Shown here: one piece after another, positions 1-8,668 of the stretch
Layout of the letters: each line of letters opens with the position of its first letter
Position numbering within the stretch: the stretch's first letter is position 1
Source: Balneolaceae bacterium
Lineage (GTDB): Bacteria > Bacteroidota > Rhodothermia > Balneolales > Balneolaceae
Reading direction: 5' to 3'
DNA: 64,000 nt
Assembly: GCA_034521495.1 (NCBI GenBank)
Contig: JAXHMK010000010.1
Location: 496,001-560,000 of the forward strand
Translations under genes and position numbers: made by a program
The notes under the pieces: model-generated
The model's input: only the letters and a program-made list of their open reading frames with translations
The model's database searches: none
What the model was told of the DNA's origin: nothing

Positions 1-436
1 CCAGTTTCTGTTTCCAGCCCAATGGAAGTGAACCAACCCGGCTATTCATGGATCCCTCAAGACCCACTTTTTCCAGGATTTCGACATACTTATCGCGAAG
101 TGTTTCGCGATTTAAACCATAGACTCCGCCGTAAAACCGGATATTCTCTTTTACAGTCAAATCGTCGTACAGGGAAAAACGCTGACTCATATACCCGATC
201 TTTTTTTTAATCGCTTCGGATTCAGTATAAATATCTAACCCGGCAACATCTCCTTCTCCGGATGTGGGAGAAAGTATCCCTGTCAGCATTTTAATGGCTG
301 TGGTTTTTCCAGCTCCGTTAGCTCCCAGAAAACCAAATATCTCCCCTTGTTTTACCTCAAATGAAACCTGATTAACCGCTGTAAAATCACCAAATTTTTT
401 GGTCAGATTTCGGGTTTGAATGGCAGCTTCATACAT
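1..436 (-). CDS. ABC transporter ATP-binding protein, partial (YbhF C-half type)
   Basis: This is the N-terminal part of an ABC ATPase; the C-terminus runs off the left edge. It would hydrolyse ATP to drive export through permeases encoded further left. Starting at 436 it reads MYEAAIQTRNLTKKFGDF, with Walker A GANGAGKTT at about residues 38-46 and a Q-loop-like YMSQRFSLYDDL. The signature at the edge reads LPLGWKQK rather than LSGGQ, a variant I associate with the second nucleotide-binding domain of YbhF-type exporters. The start overlaps the end of the upstream ATPase by 8 bases, so the two are translationally coupled and probably form the two halves of one ATPase pair. Walker B lies outside the window. 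Confidence 0.9.
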   Translation of the reverse strand, partial: MYEAAIQTRNLTKKFGDFTAVNQVSFEVKQGEIFGFLGANGAGKTTAIKMLTGILSPTSGEGDVAGLDIYTESEAIKKKIGYMSQRFSLYDDLTVKENIRFYGGVYGLNRETLRDKYVEILEKVGLEGSMNSRVGSLPLGWKQKL

Positions 437-1355
437 GGCTCTGCTCCTTTTCCATCAATTCCATGAATGTATCTTCAATGTCTGATTCTATTTTCCGAAT
501 CTCTGCATCTTCAATACCACGGCTATTCAGGTGGTTCAAAATTTCGCTTGTATCTGGATCTTCTCGTTGATCAGAATAATGAACAGAATCACCGAACGGA
601 TGAACTGATTTTACAAACTCGTAATCGCGTAGTGCCTGGATCAATCGGAACCTCTGTTTTGATTTGATGCCATAAAGATCTGACGAAAATGATTTTGCTA
701 CATCACCTGGTGTGTTAATTTTCAAAATCTTTCCATTTTGAATAAGGGCTACCCGGTCGCACTGATCAGCTTCATCCATATAGGGAGTAGACGCCATAAT
801 GGTAATACCCTGCTGTTTTAGGAGGTGAAGCATCTCCCAAAACTCTTTTCGTGAGACCGCATCAACACCGGTTGTAGGTTCATCCAGAATCAGCAGTTCC
901 GGTTTGTGTATAAGTGCACAACTCAATGCCAGTTTCTGTTTCATTCCACCGGAAAGTGCACCGGCCAATCGGTTTTTAAAGGGCTGCAGTTGTTTGTAGA
1001 TCGGTTTGACAAGATCGTAATTTTGTTCAAGTGTAGTTCCAAATACTGATGCAAAAAATCGAATGTTCTCTTCAACGCTTAAATCCTGGTAGAGTGAGAA
1101 CTTCCCGGGCATATAACCAAGAATCGGCCTGATTTTCCTGTAATCATCAACTACATTCATTCCCAGTACATGAGCTTCTCCGGCGTCCGGCACAAGTAAA
1201 GTAGTAAGAATTCGGAAGAGAGATGTTTTTCCGGCTCCATCCGGTCCTATCAAACCAAACAATTCTCCCCTTTCTACCTCAAAAGAGATCTCCCGCAGGG
1301 CTTGAACATCCTCATAAGATTTACAGATATTTGATATTTCTACTGCGTTCTTCAT
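429..1355 (-). CDS. ABC transporter ATP-binding protein (YbhF N-half type)
   Basis: A 308-residue ABC ATPase of a probable drug exporter. Walker A GPDGAGKTS lies near residues 37-45, the signature LSGGMKQK near 134-141 and Walker B LLILDEP near 154-160, followed by TTGVD. All catalytic motifs look intact. The C-terminal 80 or so residues after the ATPase core resemble the accessory domain of DrrA/CcmA-like ATPases. It sits between the small ORF at 1461-1568 and the second ATPase, on the same strand. In E. coli YbhF both ATPase domains are in one chain; here they are two adjacent genes. The substrate cannot be read from the sequence. Confidence 0.92.
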   Translation of the reverse strand: MKNAVEISNICKSYEDVQALREISFEVERGELFGLIGPDGAGKTSLFRILTTLLVPDAGEAHVLGMNVVDDYRKIRPILGYMPGKFSLYQDLSVEENIRFFASVFGTTLEQNYDLVKPIYKQLQPFKNRLAGALSGGMKQKLALSCALIHKPELLILDEPTTGVDAVSRKEFWEMLHLLKQQGITIMASTPYMDEADQCDRVALIQNGKILKINTPGDVAKSFSSDLYGIKSKQRFRLIQALRDYEFVKSVHPFGDSVHYSDQREDPDTSEILNHLNSRGIEDAEIRKIESDIEDTFMELMEKEQSHV

Positions 1356-1425
1356 GAATCTCTAATTTGAAGCCATGTAGTGTCAGTATTTTGTTTTTGG
1401 CCCTGCAATCACGTTTTGAGGAGTT

Positions 1426-1441
1426 CCCCCTTCGAAGGGGG
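1426..1441. repeat. Perfect 16-bp palindrome CCCCCTTCGAAGGGGG
   Basis: A perfect GC-rich palindrome lies in the gap between the 35-residue small ORF and the ABC ATPase within the efflux operon. It would form a stable hairpin in the transcript. There is no T-run after it on either strand, so a terminator is unlikely; attenuation, mRNA processing or a dispersed palindromic repeat are possible. Confidence 0.6.
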
Positions 1442-1460
1442 GAAGCCTTGTTTCAACTTT

Positions 1461-1568
1461 TCACTCACTTTGGTAAGTCTTTTCCAGTTCATCAACTGTT
1501 TTACTGACAAATTCTTCAATTGCCTGATCGACTTCTTGAATGATCCTTTTGAAAGTATTCCAATTCAT
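1461..1568 (-). CDS. Small 35-residue protein in the efflux operon
   Basis: A small ORF reading MNWNTFKRIIQEVDQAIEEF and ending in KTYQSE. It is preceded by AGGAGA six bases before the ATG, a much better Shine-Dalgarno than most genes here have. It is acidic and predicted to be one amphipathic helix. It lies 24 bases after the adaptor gene and before the ATPase genes, all on the minus strand. I do not recognise a family. It could be a small accessory subunit of the exporter, a leader peptide coupled to the palindrome just downstream, or a chance ORF. The strong ribosome site and position favour real translation. Confidence 0.5.
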   Translation of the reverse strand: MNWNTFKRIIQEVDQAIEEFVSKTVDELEKTYQSE

Positions 1569-1592
1569 TATTGTCTCCTAAGTGTTTAATTT

Positions 1593-2507
1593 CTATTCAT
1601 TTTCAATTTTATCTGATGCAAATCTGACCTCACCGGGCATGCCTATCTTCAATTTTCCGTCCGGATTATCCACCCGGACTTTTACGGCATACACCTGTGT
1701 AACTCTCTCCTCTTTGGTCTGAATCATTCGGGGAGTAAATTCTGCTTCAGATGCAATCCAGCTTACACGTCCCTCTCTTCGTTGATTCTCTGTTACATTC
1801 TTATCAAACAACACTTCTGCTCTCTCCCCAAGTTGAATCTGCGGCAGCTGTGCCCCAGAGATGTATACACGCAGAATCATCTCATCCAGGTTGGCAATTC
1901 TGTACAAAGGTTTACCTTGCCCAATCAATTCATGCTCCTCTGCAAACTTGTTCAACACCGTTCCGTTCACTGGGTTTGTTATCATAGCCCGATTGATCTG
2001 ATCGTCGATCTGTGCAATCTTCTTTTCAATCCGGTTGACCTCCGCCGCGACTGAACTCTTCTCCACATCAATGGATTCAATCTGTTTTTGGAGGGTATTC
2101 ACTTTACCTTCGGCCGAATCGATCTGTTGTTGAGTTGCCGCATTCTCTTTTTGGAGAGATCGAAAGCGGTTCAGCTCTTTCTGAGCCGTTTGAAGCTGGG
2201 TTTGCAGCACTGCTTTTTGTGCGTCCAGTTTGTTCAGATTCGTTTGTATTGAGAAGATGGAAGCTAACAGTTCTTCTTTCTGCAGATGAAGCTGAGTCGT
2301 ATCAATACGTCCAACTTGTGCTCCTTCTTCTAATCGCTGGCCTTCTTCAATATCGAAATTAAGCAGACGTCCGTTTACCTCTGCCGAGATGATGACATCA
2401 TCTGCTTCAAACTGTCCAAATGCATCTGAGCCGTTCTCTTCCGAACAGGAAATTAAAACCATCAAACCTAAAAGTGTGAGTGACCATTTTTTCAGTTCCA
2501 TCTCCAT
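1593..2507 (-). CDS. HlyD-family efflux adaptor lipoprotein (YbhG-like)
   Basis: Periplasmic adaptor that would link an inner-membrane ABC exporter to the TolC-like channel encoded just upstream. It is 304 residues with an N-terminal signal and a lipobox (VLISC, Cys at about 21), so it is probably a lipoprotein. A biotinyl/lipoyl-like segment (VIISAEVNGRLLNFDIEEGQ) is followed by a long coiled-coil hairpin at about residues 70-170, then the returning barrel (MITNPVNGTVLNKFAEEHE) and a beta domain. It overlaps the end of the TolC gene by 16 bases. Gene order matches CecR-YbhG-YbhF systems. Confidence 0.9.
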   Translation of the reverse strand: MEMELKKWSLTLLGLMVLISCSEENGSDAFGQFEADDVIISAEVNGRLLNFDIEEGQRLEEGAQVGRIDTTQLHLQKEELLASIFSIQTNLNKLDAQKAVLQTQLQTAQKELNRFRSLQKENAATQQQIDSAEGKVNTLQKQIESIDVEKSSVAAEVNRIEKKIAQIDDQINRAMITNPVNGTVLNKFAEEHELIGQGKPLYRIANLDEMILRVYISGAQLPQIQLGERAEVLFDKNVTENQRREGRVSWIASEAEFTPRMIQTKEERVTQVYAVKVRVDNPDGKLKIGMPGEVRFASDKIENE

Positions 2508-3775
2508 CCCTGTTCTGTTTCGTAATTAATAATTGCTTGTATTTTCTGAATTTTTCGCAGCTCAAGCTGCAACTGAGCCCGGATATATTCATTCAATTCC
2601 GTGATATATTCTGTAACGGTTGCGCTCCCCTCTTCAACCAGGTATTTCTTCTCTTCAGCTACCTGATTTCGCAGTTCCACGATCTCTTTATCCCTTTCAA
2701 TCTGCTCCTCAAATCCATTAATATCCTGCTTAAGACGGCTTAGTGCAGTATTCTGTTGTCGTTTAAAGAGCGTTCGATCCTCTTCAAGATTCTTTCTTTG
2801 GAGTTGAAGCAGATCCGTTTTTACAGAGGCATTTTGAGCCGTTTTCAAACTCCATCGGGCCTGTACTCCTACAATCCAGTTGAATTGAAGATTATCCTCA
2901 AACAGGTTGAATCCCGGACGCCCATAAAATGGCCGGGCAAACAGTGACACTTGTGGGAGTTTACTTGCATTCGTGAGTTGCTCCTGAGTCTCAAACAGAT
3001 CTTTTCTGGCATCAAGAATTTCCAGTTCCGGACGTGTTGATATTAAATCCTGCTCCCGCCAATTTTTCTTTTCAGGCAAAATCAATGTGGGAATAAGTGG
3101 TGTTTCACCTCCTAAAATTTCATTGAGTGCTTCATATCCCGCGACTATGTCGCGCCCAATTTTTGTGAGTTGTTGTTCTCTATTTAGAATCTCGGCCCTG
3201 AGCGTAGCTTCATTTCCCGGAAGCAGTACACCATTTTCAACTTGGCTTTGAACTATTTCAAGCTGTTCTTTCATATCTGAAACAGCTAATCCTACAATTT
3301 CCCTCTGCTTTTCGAGAATTAAGATTCCAAAATAGATCTGATCTACTTGTTCCTTTAGTCTCAACAAGTCCGACTCAAGCGAGGCTTCTGTAATTTCCCC
3401 GTTATCATCCTCAAGCTGTTTGGAAGCCCGGGTTCGCCCACCATCAAAAATGGGTTGGGTTATATTCAGTGAAATGTTGTAATGATCTTTACTGAAAGTG
3501 GGTATATCAAAACCGGGAGACTCAAATGGAAATTCTACGACCTCTGATTGATAGCTTGCACTGGCGTTTAGTTCTACATCCGGATACCAGCCAGTTTTTG
3601 CAATTTGTTTATTCAGATCTGCAATCTGTCGGCTCGTCCTTATTTTATTCACTACAGGATTCTCCCTGTATAAGATTTTGTAGCAATCCTCCAGGGTCAG
3701 TGTATCACGTGGTGATTGGGCATTCAAGTGTGAGCCGAACAACAGCGGCAGGATTAAAATTAATGACCATTTCAT
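2492..3775 (-). CDS. TolC-family outer membrane efflux protein
   Basis: Outer-membrane channel component of the exporter. The 427-residue protein starts with a signal peptide (MKWSLILILPLLFGSHLNAQ) and has the TolC pattern: a TLEDCYKILYRENP opening, long helical segments rich in Q, E, L and K, and two internal repeats with the beta-strand sequence YNISLNITQPIFDGGRTRA in the first and WIVGVQARWSLKTAQ in the second. The length is typical. Its ATG overlaps the stop of the TetR gene by 4 bases, so regulator, channel and adaptor are co-transcribed. Confidence 0.92.
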   Translation of the reverse strand: MKWSLILILPLLFGSHLNAQSPRDTLTLEDCYKILYRENPVVNKIRTSRQIADLNKQIAKTGWYPDVELNASASYQSEVVEFPFESPGFDIPTFSKDHYNISLNITQPIFDGGRTRASKQLEDDNGEITEASLESDLLRLKEQVDQIYFGILILEKQREIVGLAVSDMKEQLEIVQSQVENGVLLPGNEATLRAEILNREQQLTKIGRDIVAGYEALNEILGGETPLIPTLILPEKKNWREQDLISTRPELEILDARKDLFETQEQLTNASKLPQVSLFARPFYGRPGFNLFEDNLQFNWIVGVQARWSLKTAQNASVKTDLLQLQRKNLEEDRTLFKRQQNTALSRLKQDINGFEEQIERDKEIVELRNQVAEEKKYLVEEGSATVTEYITELNEYIRAQLQLELRKIQKIQAIINYETEQGWRWN

Positions 3776-4377
3776 GGCTGCACCCCGCTAAATATAATTT
3801 TTGGAACAAGTTCCTTTCTCTCCTCCAGAAAGTTATCAAATTCATCATCATCAAGCGAGAAGAGAGTTTGTACCATCGTGCGGGCGATGACCGGCATCAA
3901 ACAGAGTGATACAATATTGATCAAAAAATGGATCGGCTTCATGGGCAACACTCTTCCCTTCTCAATCTCTTGATTTAACTGTTCAGCAAACTGATGTGGT
4001 ATTTCAATGTCCAGCGAAGAGATAAACTCTTTAAAACGTTTTGGATGCTGATTCATCTCGTGAATAACAAATGACGGCAAGTAGGGATTTTTTCTGAAGG
4101 TGTTGTAATAGAACTCTACCACTCTTTTCACTTTAACGTCCAATTCATCATCCGAAGAAAGGATGGCAATGAGTTGAGGAAAGATCTTCTTTACGCTTGA
4201 CCGGAATACCTCTAAAAACAACTTCTCTTTACTTCGATAATAGTAATGAAGCATCGACTTGTTAATCTCCGCTTCATCGGCAATCTCCTGCATCCGGGCT
4301 CCAGCAAATCCTTTCTGCTGGAAGACTCTTTGCGCAGCTAAAAAGATCTGTTCCTCTGTCTGTTTTTCTATTGGCAT
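3772..4377 (-). CDS. TetR/AcrR-family transcriptional regulator
   Basis: A 201-residue one-component regulator and the first gene of the efflux operon. The N-terminal helix-turn-helix is clear: EEQIFLAAQRVFQQKGFAGA, then MQEIADEAEINKSMLHYYYR, with the usual KEKLFLEVF continuation. The C-terminal ligand domain is helical and variable. Being first in the operon, with 4-base overlap to the tolC-like gene, it probably represses its own operon and releases DNA on binding a substrate of the pump, as CecR does. The operator would lie in 4378-4555; I could not define it. Confidence 0.92.
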   Translation of the reverse strand: MPIEKQTEEQIFLAAQRVFQQKGFAGARMQEIADEAEINKSMLHYYYRSKEKLFLEVFRSSVKKIFPQLIAILSSDDELDVKVKRVVEFYYNTFRKNPYLPSFVIHEMNQHPKRFKEFISSLDIEIPHQFAEQLNQEIEKGRVLPMKPIHFLINIVSLCLMPVIARTMVQTLFSLDDDEFDNFLEERKELVPKIIFSGVQP

Positions 4378-4558
4378 AACACTTTTTTGTGATTACTACA
4401 GAAGTAATGTAGAACGTCTATCTATATATTTCAACCATTTGGTTTAACTTTATAGTTATAACATATTTTATATATCTTATTATATTGGTTTATATCTATT
4501 TACGGATTAGTTGAAATGTTTTATTTAAAATACCGAAGGGCCATAATATTGGCCAATT

Positions 4559-6295
4559 TGTCGTTTAATTTTGGTGAGTATTCAAGAATTAAAGCGGTGT
4601 ATTTTTAGATATTTCGAGGTCTATTTTGTATATTCTAACTTCATAAATAACAGTTAGATACTATGTTTAGAAAATCTCCAAAACACCCTCAGATTGACCT
4701 GTTATCCTCGGCTGGCCAGCATCTCGATGAGCGCCGCCAGCGTCAGCTTCGCGATCCCCATCGATGGCATAACTCCTTTTACGAACACGTATTCAGCCAA
4801 ATCGATGAATCGATCTTCCATGTTTTGTTTGACGATCAGATGGGCGCACCCAACGCCCCGGTCCGGCAGCTGGTGGGGATGATGATCCTTAAAGACGGAT
4901 TTGGATTCAGCGATGAGCAGCTCTTTGAAGCCTGCCGGTTCCACCTGCTGTTCCGCCAGGCCCTGGGACTTGTCAATCTCAACGACCCACCTCCCACCGA
5001 ATCTACCTATTACCTGTTTCGAAAGCGTATCTATGAGTATGATCGCGAGCACGGCACGGACCTGCTTGGCCGGGTGTTTGGGGCCATGACCAGTGATCAG
5101 CTGCTTGAGTTTGATGTTGGCGGGCAGAAAATCCGTATGGACAGCAAACTGATCGGCAGCAACATCGCCAGTTTTTCCCGCTTTGAGCTGGTCTGCCGGA
5201 CGCTGAAGGTGTTTTGGCGAAGTCTTTCCGAACAGGCTCAGGAAATTGCCCCCCAATCGGCCTACCAGGCGATGCAGGAGCTGGCCGCCGAGGACGCTCA
5301 GAGCACCGTTTACCGCTCCACCCACCAGGAGATTCAACAGCGGCTGGAAGACCTTGGAGGCCTGGTGGCCAGTCTTCTGGATACGTACAGCTGCGAGGAC
5401 AGTTCTACATACGATCTTTTGAAGCAGGTTTTTACCGAACAATATACGATCGATGAGGATGATGATGATTCAGGGCAGGTGAGCGCACGGGATACCCAGC
5501 AGATCACCGCCGACAGCATCCAGTCGCCTGATGATCCGGAGTGCAGCTACCGGCGTAAAGGCGGCCAGGCGGTCAAAGGCTACACCGTGAACCTGACCGA
5601 GACGATTGACGAGGAACAGGAGTTACAGTTGATTACCGATGTGCACCTTGCCCCGGCCGATTGCAGCGATACAGACATGTTGGCCCCGGCCATTGAGGCC
5701 ACCGAACAGCGTACCGGCCGCCAGGTGGACACCTGCTACGCCGATGGAGCCTATAATCGAAGCATAGACAAAGACCAGGAGGCTGACCAGCAGCACGTTG
5801 AGATGGTATTGAGTGGTATTCAGGGCGCCCCCTCCCGCTTTGAGCTTACCGAAACCGAGCAGGGAGTAACCGTGTATGATACGAAAACCGGTAACACCCA
5901 TCCCGCCGAGCCGGCTCGCCGCCAGAAAAACTCCACCGAACAGCGATGGAGGATTCGGCTGGACGAGAGCCAGCCCTGCAGGTATTTCGGACAATCGGCC
6001 ATTCGGGCCTCGGCCCGACGGCAGGCAATAGCCGAGCGCCCGGCGAGCGAACGCAACAAACGTAATAATGTGGAGGCGAGTATCTGGCACCTGACCCACA
6101 CCTTGCGTTCCGATAAAACGTGCTATCGGGGATTAATCAAACATAAATTATGGGCATGGTGTCGGGCCATATGGGTGAATATGAGGCGTATTCAGCGATA
6201 CATAAGCCAATTGGATGAATCAGGCGAACAAACCCAGCACTATACCCCGAAAACTGCTCAAATAGCCTGATCGAAGCAGGCTCAACAAAATGACA
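4559..6295 (+). mobile_element. IS1182-like insertion sequence
   Basis: A complete insertion sequence with one transposase gene. Both ends have related, imperfect inverted repeats: the left starts TGTCGTTTAATTTTGG and the right, read inwards, TGTCATTTTGTTGAG. Each is flanked by AATT (4555-4558 and 6296-6299), a likely 4-bp target duplication. A GGCCA/TGGCC dyad lies just outside the left end and a GCCTG/CAGGC hairpin just inside the right end. The body is visibly GC-richer than its surroundings, which suggests recent arrival from another genome. Exact ends are judged by eye and could be off by a few bases. Confidence 0.75.
4663..6270 (+). CDS. IS1182-family transposase
   Basis: A 535-residue DDE transposase. 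The N-terminal part (about 1-130, including VRQLVGMMILKDGFGFSDEQ and LFEACRFHLLFRQALGL) is DUF772-like. Candidate catalytic residues are the Asp in IRMDSKLIGSN, the Asp in CYADGAYN and the Glu in RNNVEASIWHL; the C-terminal region matches the IS1182 type DDE domain. The middle (about 250-300) is acidic and low-complexity (DEDDDDSG). The frame is intact, so the element may still be active. Codon use is GC-rich and unlike the neighbours. Long antisense frames across the gene are artefacts of that composition. Confidence 0.93.
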   Translation: MFRKSPKHPQIDLLSSAGQHLDERRQRQLRDPHRWHNSFYEHVFSQIDESIFHVLFDDQMGAPNAPVRQLVGMMILKDGFGFSDEQLFEACRFHLLFRQALGLVNLNDPPPTESTYYLFRKRIYEYDREHGTDLLGRVFGAMTSDQLLEFDVGGQKIRMDSKLIGSNIASFSRFELVCRTLKVFWRSLSEQAQEIAPQSAYQAMQELAAEDAQSTVYRSTHQEIQQRLEDLGGLVASLLDTYSCEDSSTYDLLKQVFTEQYTIDEDDDDSGQVSARDTQQITADSIQSPDDPECSYRRKGGQAVKGYTVNLTETIDEEQELQLITDVHLAPADCSDTDMLAPAIEATEQRTGRQVDTCYADGAYNRSIDKDQEADQQHVEMVLSGIQGAPSRFELTETEQGVTVYDTKTGNTHPAEPARRQKNSTEQRWRIRLDESQPCRYFGQSAIRASARRQAIAERPASERNKRNNVEASIWHLTHTLRSDKTCYRGLIKHKLWAWCRAIWVNMRRIQRYISQLDESGEQTQHYTPKTAQIA

Positions 6296-6318
6296 AATTC
6301 GATTTTACAGGAGAGTAG

Positions 6319-6660
6319 ACCATCGAATCGTACAGGATAATCACTGAAATTGATAATGAAGTTATCAATGATCAAACCGCTGAGGACGCCGGGTTCTTTC
6401 GATTTATGAATGAAGGATCTGGTTTAGTTACAATTCTTGTACCGGGAGTTTCACTGGTAGACAATCCAATCACCTGGAATTATAAACAAAAAAATGAGGA
6501 GTTGATTATTGACTATCAAACCGGACAGGATCTGTTTAATTACCAGGTTTCCTTTCATGAGGGGGATCATGTAACCCTTCGATATGAAAAAATTACACAA
6601 TCCAAAGAATCTTCTTCCCTGTTCAGAAATACAATTGAGCTAACAAAGACAAAGAGTTAA
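6319..6660 (+). pseudogene. 5'-truncated lipocalin-like protein remnant
   Basis: Coding-like sequence runs from just after an in-frame TAG at 6316 to the stop at 6660, but no start codon occurs before the ATG at 6406. The reading (YRIITEIDNEVINDQ, FFRFMNEGSGLVTILVPG, ITWNYKQKNEELIID, YQVSFHEGDHVTLRYEKI) resembles the strand pattern of Bacteroidota lipocalin-like domains, with a gap where the signal peptide and first strands should be. The insertion sequence ends only about 20 bases upstream, so the 5' end was probably lost with that insertion. The part from 6406 could still yield an 84-residue product. Confidence 0.5.
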
Positions 6661-6882
6661 TTCATTTAGAAATTGGTTTCATCATTTTAAACACCGTTTA
6701 AAAAATGATCTCACTCATATACAACTGAGAGACACCTAAAACCTTTCTCTTAAAAAAGTCCAAACATTTCTGCTAAAAGTACAAGACTTTTCCCTGTCCC
6801 AATCCCATCTTCACTTAAGTAAAATTGGACGAAGCCGAAAATCCATCTCTAAAGAGTAGGCTAATAAAAAACTATAGATATT

Positions 6883-7665
6883 ATGATCAGACTAAAGATT
6901 GGTAAATGGGCAATTCAATTTGTGATGTGTGCATTTCTGTTTGTGGGAATGGGTACAAATTTACAGGCACAGGACGATTCTGAAAATAAACCGATGCTGT
7001 TGAGCATAACTGAATTCCATGTGAAATTAGGTGAAAATTTAGCCTTCCAGGAAGGAGTAAAAGCATGGAAATCTTGCTACCTGGAAAATGATGGGGAATG
7101 GACCTGGAATATGTGGAATCGAATGAACGGGGAGGGTACGGTTTACTACCTGACATCATACTCTGCAAGTTGGGCTGAATTCACCGCTGAAGATCCGGCA
7201 GGCCAAGCATGTTACCGGCAAGCGGCAGAACTGATCTACCCGGCAGTTGAAAGCTATGAAGATCACTTCTCCTGGACCAAACCGGAATGGAGCATGACTC
7301 CCGGTGAATCACAAAATACGGTTGTGGAAGTTGCCTTCTTTCGGGTAAACAACTGGGGATTATTCAATTCACTGGCCTCCGAAGTGATGGAAATTATTGA
7401 AGAAGCAGAAGGCAGCAAACGGTCTTTATGGTATGAATCACACGGCGGTGGGCCGGATGGTTTTCACTATATGAATGTGTTTCCATATGAAAACATGGAA
7501 GCATTGGATGATCCTTATGAAAGTGCGTGGTCTATTGTTGCCGAAACAGAAGGCGAAGATAAACGTGGCGAACTCCTGGAAGATTACAGAAACTCTGTAG
7601 AAAATTCCTGGATGTATATTATGAGACTCAATGAAGAGATGAGCCATTCTGGCGGGGACGAATAA
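6883..7665 (+). CDS. Exported two-repeat protein of unknown function
   Basis: A 260-residue protein with a signal peptide ending near NLQAQ (about residue 29). I do not recognise a named family. After the signal it appears to hold two similar halves (about 38-140 and 145-250), each beginning with a beta-strand (MLLSITEFHVKLG; VVEVAFFRVNNWG) and carrying aromatic strand segments (WTWNMWNRMN; SLWYESHGGG), as in ABM/dimeric alpha-beta barrel folds. It is Trp- and Glu-rich. The exported protein at 12840-13634 has the same layout. It stands alone and is followed by a strong terminator. Confidence 0.7.
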   Translation: MIRLKIGKWAIQFVMCAFLFVGMGTNLQAQDDSENKPMLLSITEFHVKLGENLAFQEGVKAWKSCYLENDGEWTWNMWNRMNGEGTVYYLTSYSASWAEFTAEDPAGQACYRQAAELIYPAVESYEDHFSWTKPEWSMTPGESQNTVVEVAFFRVNNWGLFNSLASEVMEIIEEAEGSKRSLWYESHGGGPDGFHYMNVFPYENMEALDDPYESAWSIVAETEGEDKRGELLEDYRNSVENSWMYIMRLNEEMSHSGGDE

Positions 7666-7697
7666 TTAATAGCAGAAAACAAATCAAGAGATATCAC

Positions 7698-7731
7698 AGC
7701 CCCGCTTTGTTTTGGTTAGCGGGGCTTTTTT
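7698..7731 (+). terminator. Rho-independent terminator
   Basis: A 9-bp perfect stem AGCCCCGCT/AGCGGGGCT with an 11-base loop, followed by six Ts on the plus strand, 32 bases after the exported-protein gene. It also separates that gene from the convergent glucokinase gene. Confidence 0.92.
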
Positions 7732-7744
7732 ATTAAAAATATAC

Positions 7745-8488
7745 CTATATCTCCTGTTTTACCGAGGCAGCAAGTGCAGCACCAATAATACCCGCATGAT
7801 TACGACTTTGGGCCGGGACAACTTCGGTATCCAAATCAAGATAATTTTTATAATTCTTAAATTTTTTACTGACACCGCCACCGATAATGATCAAATCCGG
7901 CCAAAACAGGAATTCAATTAACTGCAAGTATTCATTGACTCTTCCACCCCACTCCTTCCAACTTAAATCTTCTTTTTTCCTGACTGAATTTGCTGCATAC
8001 TCTTCTGCCGCCATACCATGCATCGGTATATGCCCTAATTCCGTATTTGGTACCAACTGTTGATTGTGATAAACAGCTGTGCCAATACCGGTCCCAAAAG
8101 CAGCTAAAAATATAGTCCCGTAACGATTCTCCCCCGCTCCAAACCCCACCTCTGCATACCCGGCAGCATCTACATCATTCACAAGGTGGGTGGGGCAGCC
8201 TGTACCCTTCTCAATTTTTTCGGAGGCGTTTACACCAATCCACGAATCATCGATATTTGAAGCTGTTTTAACAATTTCATGTTTCACAGCAGCTGGAAAT
8301 CCACAACCTACCGCTCCCTGCCATTTAAAGTGATTAATTATCGCTTCAATAGTTTCAAGTACAGCTGAAGGTGTTGCCGGCTTTGGAGTTGGAATTCGAT
8401 AGCGTTCGGTAATCATTTCACCTCGTTTTATATCTACAATTCCTCCTTTAATTCCTGATCCACCGACATCTATTCCTAAAATTTCCAT
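7745..8488 (-). CDS. ppgK: Polyphosphate glucokinase (ROK family)
   Basis: Phosphorylates glucose to glucose 6-phosphate in the cytoplasm, in PpgK proteins using polyphosphate (and often ATP). The 247-residue length fits. Seen: phosphate-1 motif LGIDVGGSGIKGGIVD at the N-terminus, the catalytic Asp in VNDVDAAGYAE, phosphate-2 motif AAFGTGIGTAV, ELGHI for sugar binding, and LIIIGGGVSKK in the C-terminal lobe. The Cys-rich zinc motif of ordinary ROK kinases is absent, as in PpgK. Single gene, convergent with the upstream transcript. ATP-glucokinase activity alone cannot be excluded from motifs. Confidence 0.82.
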   Translation of the reverse strand: MEILGIDVGGSGIKGGIVDIKRGEMITERYRIPTPKPATPSAVLETIEAIINHFKWQGAVGCGFPAAVKHEIVKTASNIDDSWIGVNASEKIEKGTGCPTHLVNDVDAAGYAEVGFGAGENRYGTIFLAAFGTGIGTAVYHNQQLVPNTELGHIPMHGMAAEEYAANSVRKKEDLSWKEWGGRVNEYLQLIEFLFWPDLIIIGGGVSKKFKNYKNYLDLDTEVVPAQSRNHAGIIGAALAASVKQEI

Positions 8489-8668
8489 ATCTGAATAATT
8501 AATAATTGATACATGTTTTTTTTATGTGTTATTCAACAGATGCCAATTTAATAAACTAAAACAGTTCATCAAGCAAATAAACACGAATTAAATGCTCAGC
8601 CTTCACCAACTTTTGCTTTTCTCCAGCTAATCACTGATAATATTAAAACTAAAAAGAATGAGGGATTT

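Noticed and set aside
4702-6101. Long minus-strand frames within the transposase gene
   Set aside because: They are antisense to an intact transposase with DDE motifs and are explained by its GC-rich composition.
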